64,000 bases of DNA from Sinohyriopsis cumingii (Eukaryota; Mollusca; Bivalvia; Unionida; Unionidae), in NCBI GenBank assembly GCA_028554795.2, contig CM068825.1:96403451-96467450 (forward strand), in the 5' to 3' direction. Numbering within the stretch: the stretch's first letter is position 1; each line of letters begins with the position of its first letter. The position numbers were made by a program, and so were the translations under genes. This document shows, piece after piece, positions 1 to 11,800 of the stretch. The notes under the pieces were generated by a model. It did no database searches. It was not told the DNA's origin and worked only from the letters and a program-made list of their open reading frames with translations.

Positions 1-600
1 TCCTGTGCAATGATATTAAGCTGACTGATAAGGGACATAACTCCCTTATGTCTCCAAATTGAAAAGATGAGACAAAAACCAGAAAAAAACCATATCCAGA
101 TGTTCACATTTATGTTGCATCAGAATATGTTTATTGGTTCTTGAGTCATGCCAGTAACAAAACTATCTGAAAGTCTCTTCTGTGTATAATATGCAGTTTA
201 CCTATCAAATGGCATCCGATATATGATGATATGAAGTTAATTGTCAAGGGACATAACTCTATCCAAAATGGAATTGATGTGACAAAACCAATAAAAGGAA
301 CACTAGTTCTGCGGGACAGTGTTCATACCAAACTGAATTAGAATATGTTGAATGGTTATTGAGCTAAGCCAGTTACATGTAACATCCCATATGAAAATAT
401 GATCTAATGATCTATGGTATAATACACTCACGAAACTCTATCCGAATGGTTCCTGGGCTATGCTGGTTACAAGAATCCCCTGTTATGGACATATACAATT
501 GATGTGATGGAAAAAAATAATTCTGACAAAATTTTTACCCAAAAAGACAAAATATCTGAAAGTCTCATCTGTGTATAATATGCAGTTTACCTATCAAATG
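1..600. repeat. Diverged repeat with GGGACATAACTC motifs
   Basis: Repeated phrases recur roughly every 200 bp: gggacataactc near 32 and 247, and an identical phrase 'tctgtgtataatatgcagtt' near 180 and 568 followed by 'tacctatcaaatggcatcc'. Similar ggg-ataactc phrases are common in bivalve repeats (background knowledge). It lies downstream in the transcribed strand of the stathmin-like gene, so probably intronic. Confidence 0.45.
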
Positions 601-607
601 GCATCCA

Positions 608-922
608 ATTGCAAGTAGACCAATCCAGTGGCTTAGTGAGAGTCTACAGGCCTGAACCCTGGCCAAGACATATCAAAGACATAAAAATGGTACTAACAGC
701 AACCTTACTATGTGCCTTATTTGGCATTCAGCATTAAGAGGTTAGTTTTAGGACTGGCTGGCCGAGTGTCATGATAATGTGACTGGGTGGGACATCATGC
801 TACATGTCTGCAGCATGATACCCCAGTGCTAGACATCCCTATAAACTACCACATTACAGACATCATAGCAATATGACTGAAAAATTGCTAAAGCTACATA
901 AAAAATTCAAAACATACCCACC
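608..922 (+). mobile_element. tRNA-derived SINE, family A, copy 1
   Basis: It has a degraded tRNA-like head (agtggcttagtgagagtc, then cctgaaccc), a body with ggtactaacagc, cattaagaggttag and gataatgtgactgggtggg, and a 3' part ending in gctaaagctacat. It matches the other family A copies in this window almost end to end. Confidence 0.75.
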
Positions 923-1328
923 CAATTGCATTTATGTGTATGGGTTACATAATTATTGGCTACATGAAGTGTGAACAGATGGACAGACAGATAGATGGAT
1001 AAAAACGGTGAATACTATGGGACTCATGTGTCTCTCTATTTAAGGCTGGACCCTTATTACAACATGTGCCAAATTTGTTTTAACTCTATGACAACACTGA
1101 CATAAAATATGCTCAAGTACACAAAACCAGTTTTGGTAATACCATTTTTTTACATTCTTACTACCTTTCATGATGAATTAATTAATTAACACATTAACCC
1201 CTGGAGATTTGTGTCATTTTGACCAGAAATGAGAGTAGGAAACACATTTTGGGAACAGTTTCTGAGTACAGCCAAATAAATCTGCTTGCAAGAGATTTCT
1301 GCTTAGCCTGATGCCATAATTGTGTTAG

Positions 1329-1329
1329 A

Positions 1330-1368
<39 letters not shown>
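1329..1368. repeat. (ATA/TAA)n microsatellite
   Basis: About 13 units of a perfect AT-rich trinucleotide. The poly-leucine reading on the minus strand is an artefact of this repeat. Confidence 0.9.
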
Positions 1369-1371
<3 letters not shown>

Positions 1372-1897
1372 GAATGTTGTTTTTCATTGGCTATTTTGCT
1401 TGTGCATGTGCAGAAGGGTAAAGGTTGGAGTTCCTTTTGTGTTTTTTTATTATTGAACCCAACATTTTCATGTCCTGGCCACTTTTTACTTGAAATCCCC
1501 AACTTATCATACTCTTTGAGGTTTACCTATCTGTGTTCAGTTCAGACAGGTCTGCATTAGACCTGAGGCCAGGGGTTAATGAGTTAATGTTCTTAAAGAA
1601 CTAAATGCAAGTATGATTACATGAAATTCATTGATCAAAATTATTGGTTGATGCAAACTGACAACCTATCCCCAAAATTTTTATGAATTTTTGAATCTCT
1701 TTTCTGAGCATGCAAACAGAATATTGCACTGAATCATTCTCTTATGAATGAATACCTATCTATTCAAATACCTACAGTACACAGTGTATGCATACAGTGA
1801 TATCTGCCTACCTACCTATCTACCCATTGTAACTTATCTACCTACATACTTGGCCAAGTGATTACCTGCATATTTAGTGACCACTGACAAAATGCCA

Positions 1898-1901
<4 letters not shown>

Positions 1902-1983
<82 letters not shown>
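1902..1983. repeat. (AT)n microsatellite
   Basis: About 41 perfect AT dinucleotides directly abutting SINE B copy 1. A second AT tract lies on the other side of that SINE, so the SINE seems to have landed in an AT array. Confidence 0.95.
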
Positions 1984-1996
<13 letters not shown>

Positions 1997-2241
1997 GTAA
2001 TGGGGTTTAATGCCATTTTTCAGCACATGATAGGCTATACATAGCAGCCAGTATTAATAGTGGAGGAAGAACATGGGAAAACCCTGGAAAGAACCACCAA
2101 CCCACAAGAAGCTACCGGCAAGCTTTCTCACATACCCACATTAGCCGAGCCCAAGACTCAAACCCACACAGACTGAGGTGAGATGGCAGTGGGTAGTGAT
2201 CAGTAACAGTGAGCGCTTTAGACCACTCAGCCACTCGGGGC

Positions 2242-2243
<2 letters not shown>
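1984..2243 (-). mobile_element. tRNA-derived SINE, family B, copy 1
   Basis: Read on the minus strand it begins gggccccgagtggctgagtg and gtctaaagcgctcac (tRNA A-box-like, Leu/Ser type), has a B-box-like gggtttgagtc, and ends with agcctatcatgtgctgaaaa, tggcattaaacccc and an (AAC)n tail. It is nearly full length at about 260 bp. Confidence 0.8.
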
Positions 2244-2291
<48 letters not shown>

Positions 2292-2376
2292 AGAGAGAGA
2301 TAGAGATAGATAGATAGATAGATAGAGAGATAGATAGATAGATAGATAGATAGATGGATAGATAGATAGATAGATA
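2244..2376. repeat. (AT)n followed by (GA) and (GATA)n microsatellite
   Basis: A compound simple repeat: AT dinucleotides to about 2,288, then GAGA, then GATA tetramers to about 2,375. It separates two SINE B copies in opposite orientation. Confidence 0.95.
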
Positions 2377-2399
2377 TAATATACCTGCCTGTCTATCTA

Positions 2400-2640
2400 T
2401 CCACCAAGTGGTCTAAAGTGTTCAGTGCTGCTTTACTGCTCACTTACAAAACTCACCTCTGTTCACATGGATATGAGTCAAAGCTCAGCCAATAGGGTAA
2501 TTGAGAAAACTTGCCAGTAGTTTCCTGTGGGTTGGTTTTCTTCCTGGGTTTTCTGGGTTCCTCCTCCACCAAATATATCTGCTGCCATGTCTAACCTATC
2601 ACATGCTGAAAAATGGCACTAAATCCACAAAAACAAAACC
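2400..2640 (+). mobile_element. tRNA-derived SINE, family B, copy 2
   Basis: Same family as copy 1 but plus oriented and more diverged: aagtggtctaaagtgttcag at the head, ttgccagtagtttcctgtgg in the body, and cacatgctgaaaaatggcac followed by a CAAAAC tail. Confidence 0.7.
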
Positions 2641-3108
2641 TACATATCTACCTACCTATCTACCTATCATAACCTAAATAATTACATACCTTGCCAAACC
2701 TGACCAAGTGATTACCTATATATATATACCTGGTAGTGCATGACCACCCTTTACATGTATACCTGGTAGCGACTACTCTTTACAAACTGCCAAATACTAT
2801 CAGTCACAACAATCTGTCTGGGATTTATTTATTTATTTGTCTATCATTACCTGTCTATTTATCACCTGTCCATCATTCTCTTGATCTCCACAATACTCTT
2901 ATGTGTAGTAAACACAAAAACCACTCTGATCTGGTTCCTCCGCTAATTAAAAAGCAGGTTTTACTATAATTAAACATCAATCAACTGATTTTAGCTAACT
3001 GTTTACTTAAATAATTAATTAGCCAGCCACCATCACCTGTTTTGTTTTAAATAACTTTTATATTCACAAATGAATTTAGGATTGAAAAAAATAGGTATTT
3101 TATGGTAC
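2641..3108. other. Non-coding stretch, no feature recognised
   Basis: AT-rich sequence with interspersed tacctatc and ctacctac tetramer-like phrases. It would be intronic to the stathmin-like gene. No splice-flanked coding segment was found here. Confidence 0.4.
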
Positions 3109-3194
3109 CTGCAGTCTCTTTGGAGGTTTCTTGGTAATCAGTGAACCATTTGGCTGATCATCTAGCACTACCTCAAATGCTACAGATTTGGGGA
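3109..3194 (-). CDS. Stathmin-like gene, exon 3
   Basis: An 86-nt exon flanked by a good acceptor (atattttag) and donor (CTGCAG/GTACC). It enters with two nucleotides of a split Val codon and leaves in phase 0. The translation PKSVAFEVVLDDQPNGSL then KKPPKRLQ resembles the N-terminal edge of stathmin domains. It is too short to appear as an isolated open frame. The next exon is not visible in 1-3,108. Confidence 0.6.
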
Positions 3195-5796
3195 CTAAAA
3201 TATAAAAATACAGAAATGTTATTAATATATTATTGTTTTACTTGTATGATTATATTAATAACTGTGTTTGTAATTACAAACCAACATCAATGAAACCATG
3301 TTATCTATCTTCCCATTTAATGAGAAGAAAATCTACACCTTTTTCTTCTTTATTCACTTAAATTTGTAGAATACTGAGAGATATACAAATCATGAATCTG
3401 TGAAGTTTGAAAAAACAAAAGTTCACAGTATTCAGACTGGTTACCAGTATCTTTAACAATATTATTTTTTATATAAAATGGTTCTCAAATGTAAACATAA
3501 TCAAAACTGTTGTTCTGTAGTCTAGGCATGTACAACTTTCTCCAAGGTGTGGGCTGGATAGTTGTTTTTGAATGTACCCATATACCGGTAATGCAAATAT
3601 AACTGGATGCAACCTGGTCATGGGAAGGATGTGACCAACAGACCATAGGCTGCACATGCCTTTTCTCGACCATCAAGAGCCCAGCTTGTGATGGACTGCA
3701 TGTTTTAAGTGGATGGAATTTACTTCCAATGCAGTAACCTAAATTTATTTATTGGAGAAACCTCAGCCTGTTCTGTGAAGAAGAAAAAAAAAGCAGAGTT
3801 GTAAAGGCAGATTGATTTCTCCCAAGTAAGGTCAAAACCAACAGCACGAAATTCATACACAAGAAAGTAGTAAACATCCTATGATCTATTTCCTGAACAT
3901 ATATGGAGTAAATAAAAGGTCTATTAAACATACTCAATCTAAAAGATATACTGTTAACAGTTGCTTTTGAATCTTATTATATAATGAGTAAATAATTTAG
4001 TTTTCAGGGTGACACAGTATTCCATCATTTGATCCTGTCACATGATAGTTTTGTTTCATAAATAAATGGCTGCCTCTGCAACACATCTGAGATTATTTTC
4101 ATGGATAAGATGCTCAGATTGTTAAATTTATGTGTTTGAAATTTTCACTTGCATTTGCCCAGGCCTTGTACAGTATATACAATAAAATTTCCTACATCCA
4201 TCCCTGAGTTACTTAACAAACCCGTGTATAGTAGTAAAAATCAGTCAACAACAGTGCATAGTTTTGCTTGTGAAAGATTACATCAGTGAATATTACATTA
4301 TATTACAAGTTCATGCATACCAACACAAACAATTGTGCATTTCAAGCAACATTTGAGTATTTGAGCCTCATTTCAGAAAATCAGAAAAAATATTCAAAAT
4401 AAATCTGTCCAATCTAGAGTTACTGTGTTTGCTATCCCCATTAATCCCCATTCAATTTAAGATTGAAATAAATTATCAAACATGTCCTTTGAAATATATT
4501 ATCAAACATGTAAAATCAGTCCCAAACTGACAACTGTAAATTGGAATCCTCAGCTGACTGGTCACCTATTTTGTTCCCAATTTAGCCATTCTATATAGTG
4601 AAACTCTCAGAACTGGCTACATCTACAAGGAGACCAAAAGTTTTAGCCCTAGCAGTATCAGGTTGAGGGAAATTTACTTAACTTCAAATTTTGTTAATCT
4701 AACCTAAGTTTGTGCAAACATTATGCTTATATGAAACCATGAGGAAAACAATTTACTGCAGGTCACTTAAGAGTTTATTAAAATATCCAACAGTTGGGTT
4801 AATCTAAGGTTTTAAACAAGAAATGTTTGTATCCTAAACTAAAGACTAAAAAGTATGCATATTGAATGGTGTTTCTCTCACCCAAGTATAAATGCTAATT
4901 TTTAAAATCCCTTTTATCAACTCTATAGAGTTTGTCAGCAAGGATTATGTAAATAGGAATGATACATGACTCACAAGGATTAAATGCATGCCAATGCATG
5001 GAATAATTCACCTAGTCAGAATGATTTCCAACTCAAAAATGCAATCAATTATTAAACTGCAGCTGTTAGTACACAGTTGATGTTAAAAGTACTGTTTTGG
5101 ACAGACTGTCGGATTCATTTTTTTAATCTTATGTACAGGTTATTAAGTAGCAGTTATATTATCCAAATTTATAATTTTTACAATTATCTGATAATAAATA
5201 AATAAATAAACAAATAAATATTTATTTGTGTACTTGAAAAAAATAGCAAATAGATAAATTATTAAATACCATACTTGAGAATATATAGAAAACTTTTCCA
5301 TTTATTAAGTTGCAAACTATATTTGAACATCCATATGTCTCAACCTATTCAACATATTGATATGTTTTCTTCAAAATCTGTGATATTACTGGCTAATATA
5401 TAATTTAGTAATACCTGTAAGGCATTGAGATACATGGTTTATATTTGAAATTACAAGGATCAGACATTTAATATAAGGTGAATAGATTTTTTTAGAGGAA
5501 TTTTTCAAACTAGCTGTTACAAATTTTGAATGTTTGAATTTAATCTTTCAGATATTTTAATCCTTTCTCAATTATGATTCATTATTCTTACTATTATATA
5601 ACCTTCCAGAAAATTATACTTGAATATACTTATCGCCTAAAAGAGAAAATTTATGATGCTTGAAAGATCAAAAAGGCTTCACTTGGCCACCATTCTTACC
5701 TTAAGAAAAGTAATCACTTAACAGAGGTGGTCTTTAAGACAGGTTTAAATACATTGATTATTATCATATTATTAGCATATATAATAATAATAATAA

Positions 5797-5832
<36 letters not shown>

Positions 5833-8800
5833 TATTGATTGAGTAGCAAAATGTCCATAACAAACAATCTGAAGCTTAAAATTCATTTTATATCCAATTA
5901 AATGCATAACTAATGGAGTGAATATCAAGTTCATAAATATACAGTGAAACCTATGTTGCAGAGTTTAACTGATTTATATGAGAGATCCATTGCTGTCTAG
6001 TCAAATTCTGTCATTAATGTAAATATGATTTGTGTTTCTCTCATTAAATATTTATAGTGCAGGAAGTGGAAAGACAATTCAATAACTTTAGTTGTCCTCA
6101 TAACACCTTGTTAAATATTTGTTTCTATGTTTTATAAATGTTGCACTATTCTTGATCTTTTATTAATTTCTAGCTATTCTCCTGATTTCAAAACAATATT
6201 TTACTGCACAGATGCAAACTTAGACTTGGAATGGCTGTGTGTATTTTATATTGTAACACAGGGTAAAGGTTACTGCAGTATGCAAACTAGAAACCAAAGA
6301 CACACCTGACAACAGTTTAAAATAAATTATGGTTAGACAAACAAAGGGAAAATGAACAAAGTATGTTTTGTTACTAAGATGTGAAAGTGGTGTAAACGAT
6401 TTCCTCAAAGAAATGCAAACAGCCCAGCACATAATATTTGACTGAATAAATGTTCGAATTTCTTTTGTATGCCATACATACAGCATCACAATGAAAAGAA
6501 TGGTATTGATCATGTTAATACAGTAGATATATAGTTAAATCCTTTGCAGAAGTCATAGAACATGTTATTTACATAATATAATAAATAAAAATGCACTAAA
6601 AATAAACTTTGGCTAACAACTACTTTAAAACTGCATTTTTTGCCTTCTAAATTATCCCATTTCCTGGTGCCAAACCATTTAGCACTGAATCAACTAGTTT
6701 TATGGATCTGTCACTGTTGTCTATGTAATCTCTCAAAAATTGTTTGCTTTTTTGCTAACTATTCCATGCTTTAGTGATACACTTGTTCTGCTAATCCATC
6801 CATCTATCTGCCAATCCATCCATCCATCTGACCCTACCAGTCTCTTCTCCCAAAATGTGGGGTAAAAATTCAACAATCAGTACATACAGTATAGTACTGG
6901 GTCAAAAGTGAGTAGCCACTTGCATTGATACCAAGGAAAATAAACTAACATTGATATTATTTCTGCAAAAATCTCCTAACTAAAATATGAAAGAAAATTA
7001 TGCTTATGCTGCTAATACTTGGTAACTGATCTCTTGGCATTTACAGTAGCTTATGATCACTCAGGCATATACCATATACACTTGCTTGCAAGTTGAGACC
7101 AACTGTAAACTGCATAGACCCAGATCTGCCATTGCAAAATAGGTTGGCAAATCTGGGTGTATGCAGTTTGTCAGGAGAAATCAGCAGAATAAATAACATA
7201 GACCCTAATCTGCTGGCACATTATGCTATGGCAGATCAAGGTCTATATTGTTTGCTGTTGGACCAGATTCACAAGCAAGTATTATGGCAGTCATAAAGTC
7301 TTCTGGTTAACATTGACTGAGTGAGTCCCAAATGTCAAGAAAGAAACATAATGTTATTAGACCTAGATTTTACTACACAGATTCTTTATTCAAGCTTGAC
7401 TTTAACTGTTAGGCATATATTCTCAATGACACTGACCTCCAGGTCTGTGATCACCAGGGTAAGGACTGAGTGTTTTATAATTTTTCCACTGTTTTATTAT
7501 CCTGGAATCATGTAGCTGACAATTATCCTCCAAGATGGTACATTTCCAATTTGGAAAATCTTTTGCAATAACTGACAACGAATTTTCATCAAAGCTACTA
7601 ATACACTTGTCAGAGTCAATGTTACCCAAAATTGGGGAAAGATTCCAACATTGCTGTAGGCAGTACTCCCTTAAAACATTGCTCTAATATTCTTGAATGG
7701 CATGTGTGCACCATACAAACATAATCACTCTCATTGTCATTCTTCATTGGGTTTTCTCCAAACATAAATATTTGATCTTTGTCCAAAGCAACTTTAGTTC
7801 CATTGCTAAATTATGCTTGACTGCTCATTTTCAATGGTCTAGTTTTTTCTCTCTCAATAAACTATAAAATATGAATTGCATTATTCTATTTAGAACTCAT
7901 TGTTTACTTCTTTATATCCTGAATCCTAGGTTTCTGGTGACAGTACTTTCAGAAACATGAACACTGACAGATTCATTAAAAGCTATGTTCAGGTCCTTCA
8001 AACATTGGTTATAACTGTCAAAAGTACCAGGTAGTGAAGAACAAGACAAGAAAGAACAGAAGCAGTTCCATTTTGTTAATGATTTTTGGTTTCCCCATTT
8101 ATTTCTTATTTTCAATGGACCCATTTTTGTGAAGCATAGTCAAAGGTTTCAGAACAGGATATTCCAATTATTTCAAATATTTTTTATTCCTTAAATTTTT
8201 TCTCAGCTAAATGATTTATCATCTGCTTTTATTGTGCTATGAATATAACTAAAGTATTAACATTTTTAGTATTGACAGAGGTGTGAACACAACCAAGTCC
8301 AAGTCAAAACTAAAACTGTATTAAATGATGTCAGCAATTTCTTACTTGGATGGCTAATGTAGCCAGTGTGATAACCATCTCTGAAATGGGTAAAGGGGAA
8401 TGCTTTGGGGGCCTCTTTCTTCTGGTCTTTGTGAGATGGGTAAAGGAGTAAGCTTTGGGGGCTTCTTCTCTCAGGTCCTTGTGAGATGGCAAAGGGGTAT
8501 GCTTTGGGAGCCTCTTCAGTCAGGTCCTTGTCAGATGGCAAAGGGGTATGCTTTGGGAGCCTCTTCCCCCAGGTTCTTGTGAGGACATCAAAAGTATACA
8601 AAAATCTGGCAGTTACTGTGACATTTTTCTATATTTTTTATTCAAACTTTGAGCATGCAGTTGGGGAGGGTGTAAGGTAATAAAAGGCATGGAGATTTGC
8701 TATAGAAGCTGTTCTAGTTAATTTTGTGCATAAGACACACAAAATAGCAGATTTACTGGATCAGATTTCACATGGTATGAAAGATACCTCAAATTTACAC

Positions 8801-11800
8801 TCACAAGTAGAGCAACTTTAGGAAAAGATGTTGGAACTCTGAAATTATGTGAGACGTATACACATTTACATTGCTGTCTTTCTTTTCCCATAGATTTATA
8901 GTTTCACTCTAACATGGCATGATTTTTAAGTCATTATCCATTGTTTAGTGATGGGGCAATCACCATGGCAAAGGGAGGAGAAAGTAACAGATATGTGCAC
9001 ATAAGAATACATCATGTACACACATAACCACTTTAACAAAAGTGAAATTTCAGTTTTGATTACTCTCAAGTTATGGGATCCATGTTAAGCCTTAATGAAT
9101 CAAGGAATCCACATTAAATCTCAAAATATCAGATTCTGAACCAATCATATCGAATGGAAAGGGTTGCATCAGATTAGGGTCTATGATGTTCATTCTATTG
9201 TTCACTCTTAACTGCACAGACCCAGATTATGCAACAGTAGATCTAGGTTATTGCAGTTTGCAGTATAAGTGAATCTATATGGTAAATTGAGAGTAATTGT
9301 ATATTCCAGTATATATGGATGATGGCTGTTTAGGCTCATATTTATATCAAAAGTGTTAATTATCAGCCAATCAGATGAATTATTTTACCTTTGCATTTGG
9401 GAGACTAAACAGTATGGCTGCAGAGGATCAATGTGTGCCAAACAATTGATTCACTTTAAAATTTCTGAAAGTTGCATTTCCATTGGCTAATTCAAAGGTC
9501 ACCAAAACATGACCCCCTAAGCAGTCATTGTCAGATCTTCATGCAGGACATTGGAGATCTGATTTTAATCAGATTGGTAGTTTCAGATACTACTGTTAGC
9601 TATCTCTCTGGGAAAAGATAGCCAAGTGCATAAGTCCCTCCTGCCAGTACATAGCCACTGCACAGTCAAGACTCCCACAATGCCTTCTCATGCCAAAAAC
9701 GGGAAATGGAAATTGGGTCCTTCCTATCTCAGGATAAACTGCAGGGGATCTTGGAGAAGCATGGACTCCAGAGACATGATGTTCAAGCCCACCAGCACGT
9801 GGACACACACTGGTGTCTGTCGAGTGAGTGCCAGCTATAGGTCAAAAAGCACCCACTGCCTTGTGGGTTAGGTTCAGGACAGCTAAAGGCTATGAGAGCT
9901 CACCCTGGCAGAAAAATCTTAATCCTATTTGGCATCGAGTGAATAAGTTATACACCTTCTAGCAACTCAAGCAACCAGGCTAGCTCCAGATGTATCAGCA
10001 CCTGCCCTTTCTCTGGACTCTCAAATTTGGGTGGAGGTTCAGATGTTGGGTAAATATGAGTCTCCAAACCACTGCCCAGGGTATGCAATGAACCTTGGAT
10101 AAGACACTTCATCCTTGCTCTCAACAGCAATGGCAGAACATGAGAGGCACACTGTTTGTAATTTCAGCTCAATGGGCAAAGAACACAGATCCCACAGGCT
10201 AACTCTGATGGTTGGAATATCGCTGCATCCTACTGGTCAGTTATAGCCAGTCACAAAGCAGGCAGCCCCCAGCCAGTAAGTTACTGACTTGCCACAGTCT
10301 GCTTTCTTTTTTGGGTGCATGGTACTTAGAATTTCTTTTCAATAAGCAAATCACAAGAGTGTGCTTAGCAAAAAGAAAAGCAAACTTTTCCATCTCAGGA
10401 GCTGGAACATCAGGACTGAGCATTCTGGAATGAGTGATGACCTGCTAGTGTCAGAGAATTTCTGACTGACTGCAAGCTTTATAAGCAGAAAATTGACATT
10501 ACTGACATTATTCAACACAATGTAGCTTTAACAATTTGAGTCATATCACTATAATGTCTGCAGTGTGTCAGTTTATAGTGATGTCTAGAAGTGGGGCATC
10601 ATGCTGCAGACATGTAGCATTGTTTGTCACCCAGTCACATTATCATGACACCAGGCTGACCAGTGCTAATACTAACCTCTTAATGCTGAGCACCAAGCAA
10701 GGCAGCTGTTAGTACCATTTATAAATCTTTGGTATGACTCAGATGGGGTTCAAACACGTGATCTACCGCATCCAAGATAGATGTTTTAACCACTTAGGTG
10801 ACCAGGGCAGTCCCCACAAATCTCTATACTTGCATGTATCTTAAATATAAGTTTACTATAATAGCAGATCCCTGTGACATAATTTGTAGCTTTATGCACT
10901 TTACTCATCAGAATGTGATGTTGGATGCATTGGTAGAACCATTACACTATTATCTATATAGTGAGACCTGCATATGCCAAGTCCAACTGCAAACAACACA
11001 GACCCTGATCTGCTGTTGCATAAAATTGTGGCAGATCAGGTTACATATTATTTGTTCTACTGATTATTCTAAACAAATTGCACAAACTTGGATATGACAA
11101 TGCATTATGTGATGGCCTAAAAGGGTTTATGTTGTTTACTGTACTCATTACTCTTAACAACCAGCATACATCCAGATCTGCTGGTGCATTATGTGATGGC
11201 AAATCTGGGTTTGTGCAGGTGGATATGACATAAGTGAGTTCATGTACAGTAGCATGTACTGTCACAGATTTTTAAAAGTTACAAAGATTTGGAAAATAAA
11301 ATGTGTTCAGTTAGTTTATCAGTATGACATGTTTTCAGAAAACTGTTAACATCTTGACAACTTTAGTGGTAAAAACTTCCATCAGCACAAAATCTGTTAT
11401 ACAGTAAACCCTTTCTATAAAGGTAACTCATAGGACCACAACATAAGAAGTACCTAGTTGTACAGTGAACTGTCTTACAAGGACACACAAGGTTTCTTTA
11501 TGGCATGTATCCTTTACAGAAAAGCTAAATATTGAAGTAAATTAACATTAAAAGTTTACAGTGTTCTTCATGAACAAGGTTACTATATACGAGATGTGTC
11601 CACTGTTATGCAGGTCTCACTATATGCTTACATAGTTCTGTGTGACCAGGTAAAAACTGTTGCAAAATACTGTTGAATTGGAGCCAAGCCTATTCCTACA
11701 CACATCCAGGGAACAAAAGGTTTTGAATCGTGCAAAAGTAATGAAACTTAATGCTCTACAGTTAATTACTACTTGATACCTGTGCAATGAGGTAGATGGC

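Noticed and set aside
1194-1502. 102-residue minus-strand frame with a leucine run
   Set aside because: The leucines come from the (ATA)n microsatellite; no other support.
1834-2016. 60-residue minus-strand open frame of alternating Ile/Tyr
   Set aside because: It is the translation of the (AT)n microsatellite plus SINE tail; no gene context.
9596-9871. Overlapping open frames on both strands in the GC-richer intron block
   Set aside because: No domain, no splice-site pairing and no repeat match I can name; kept only as an unidentified block.
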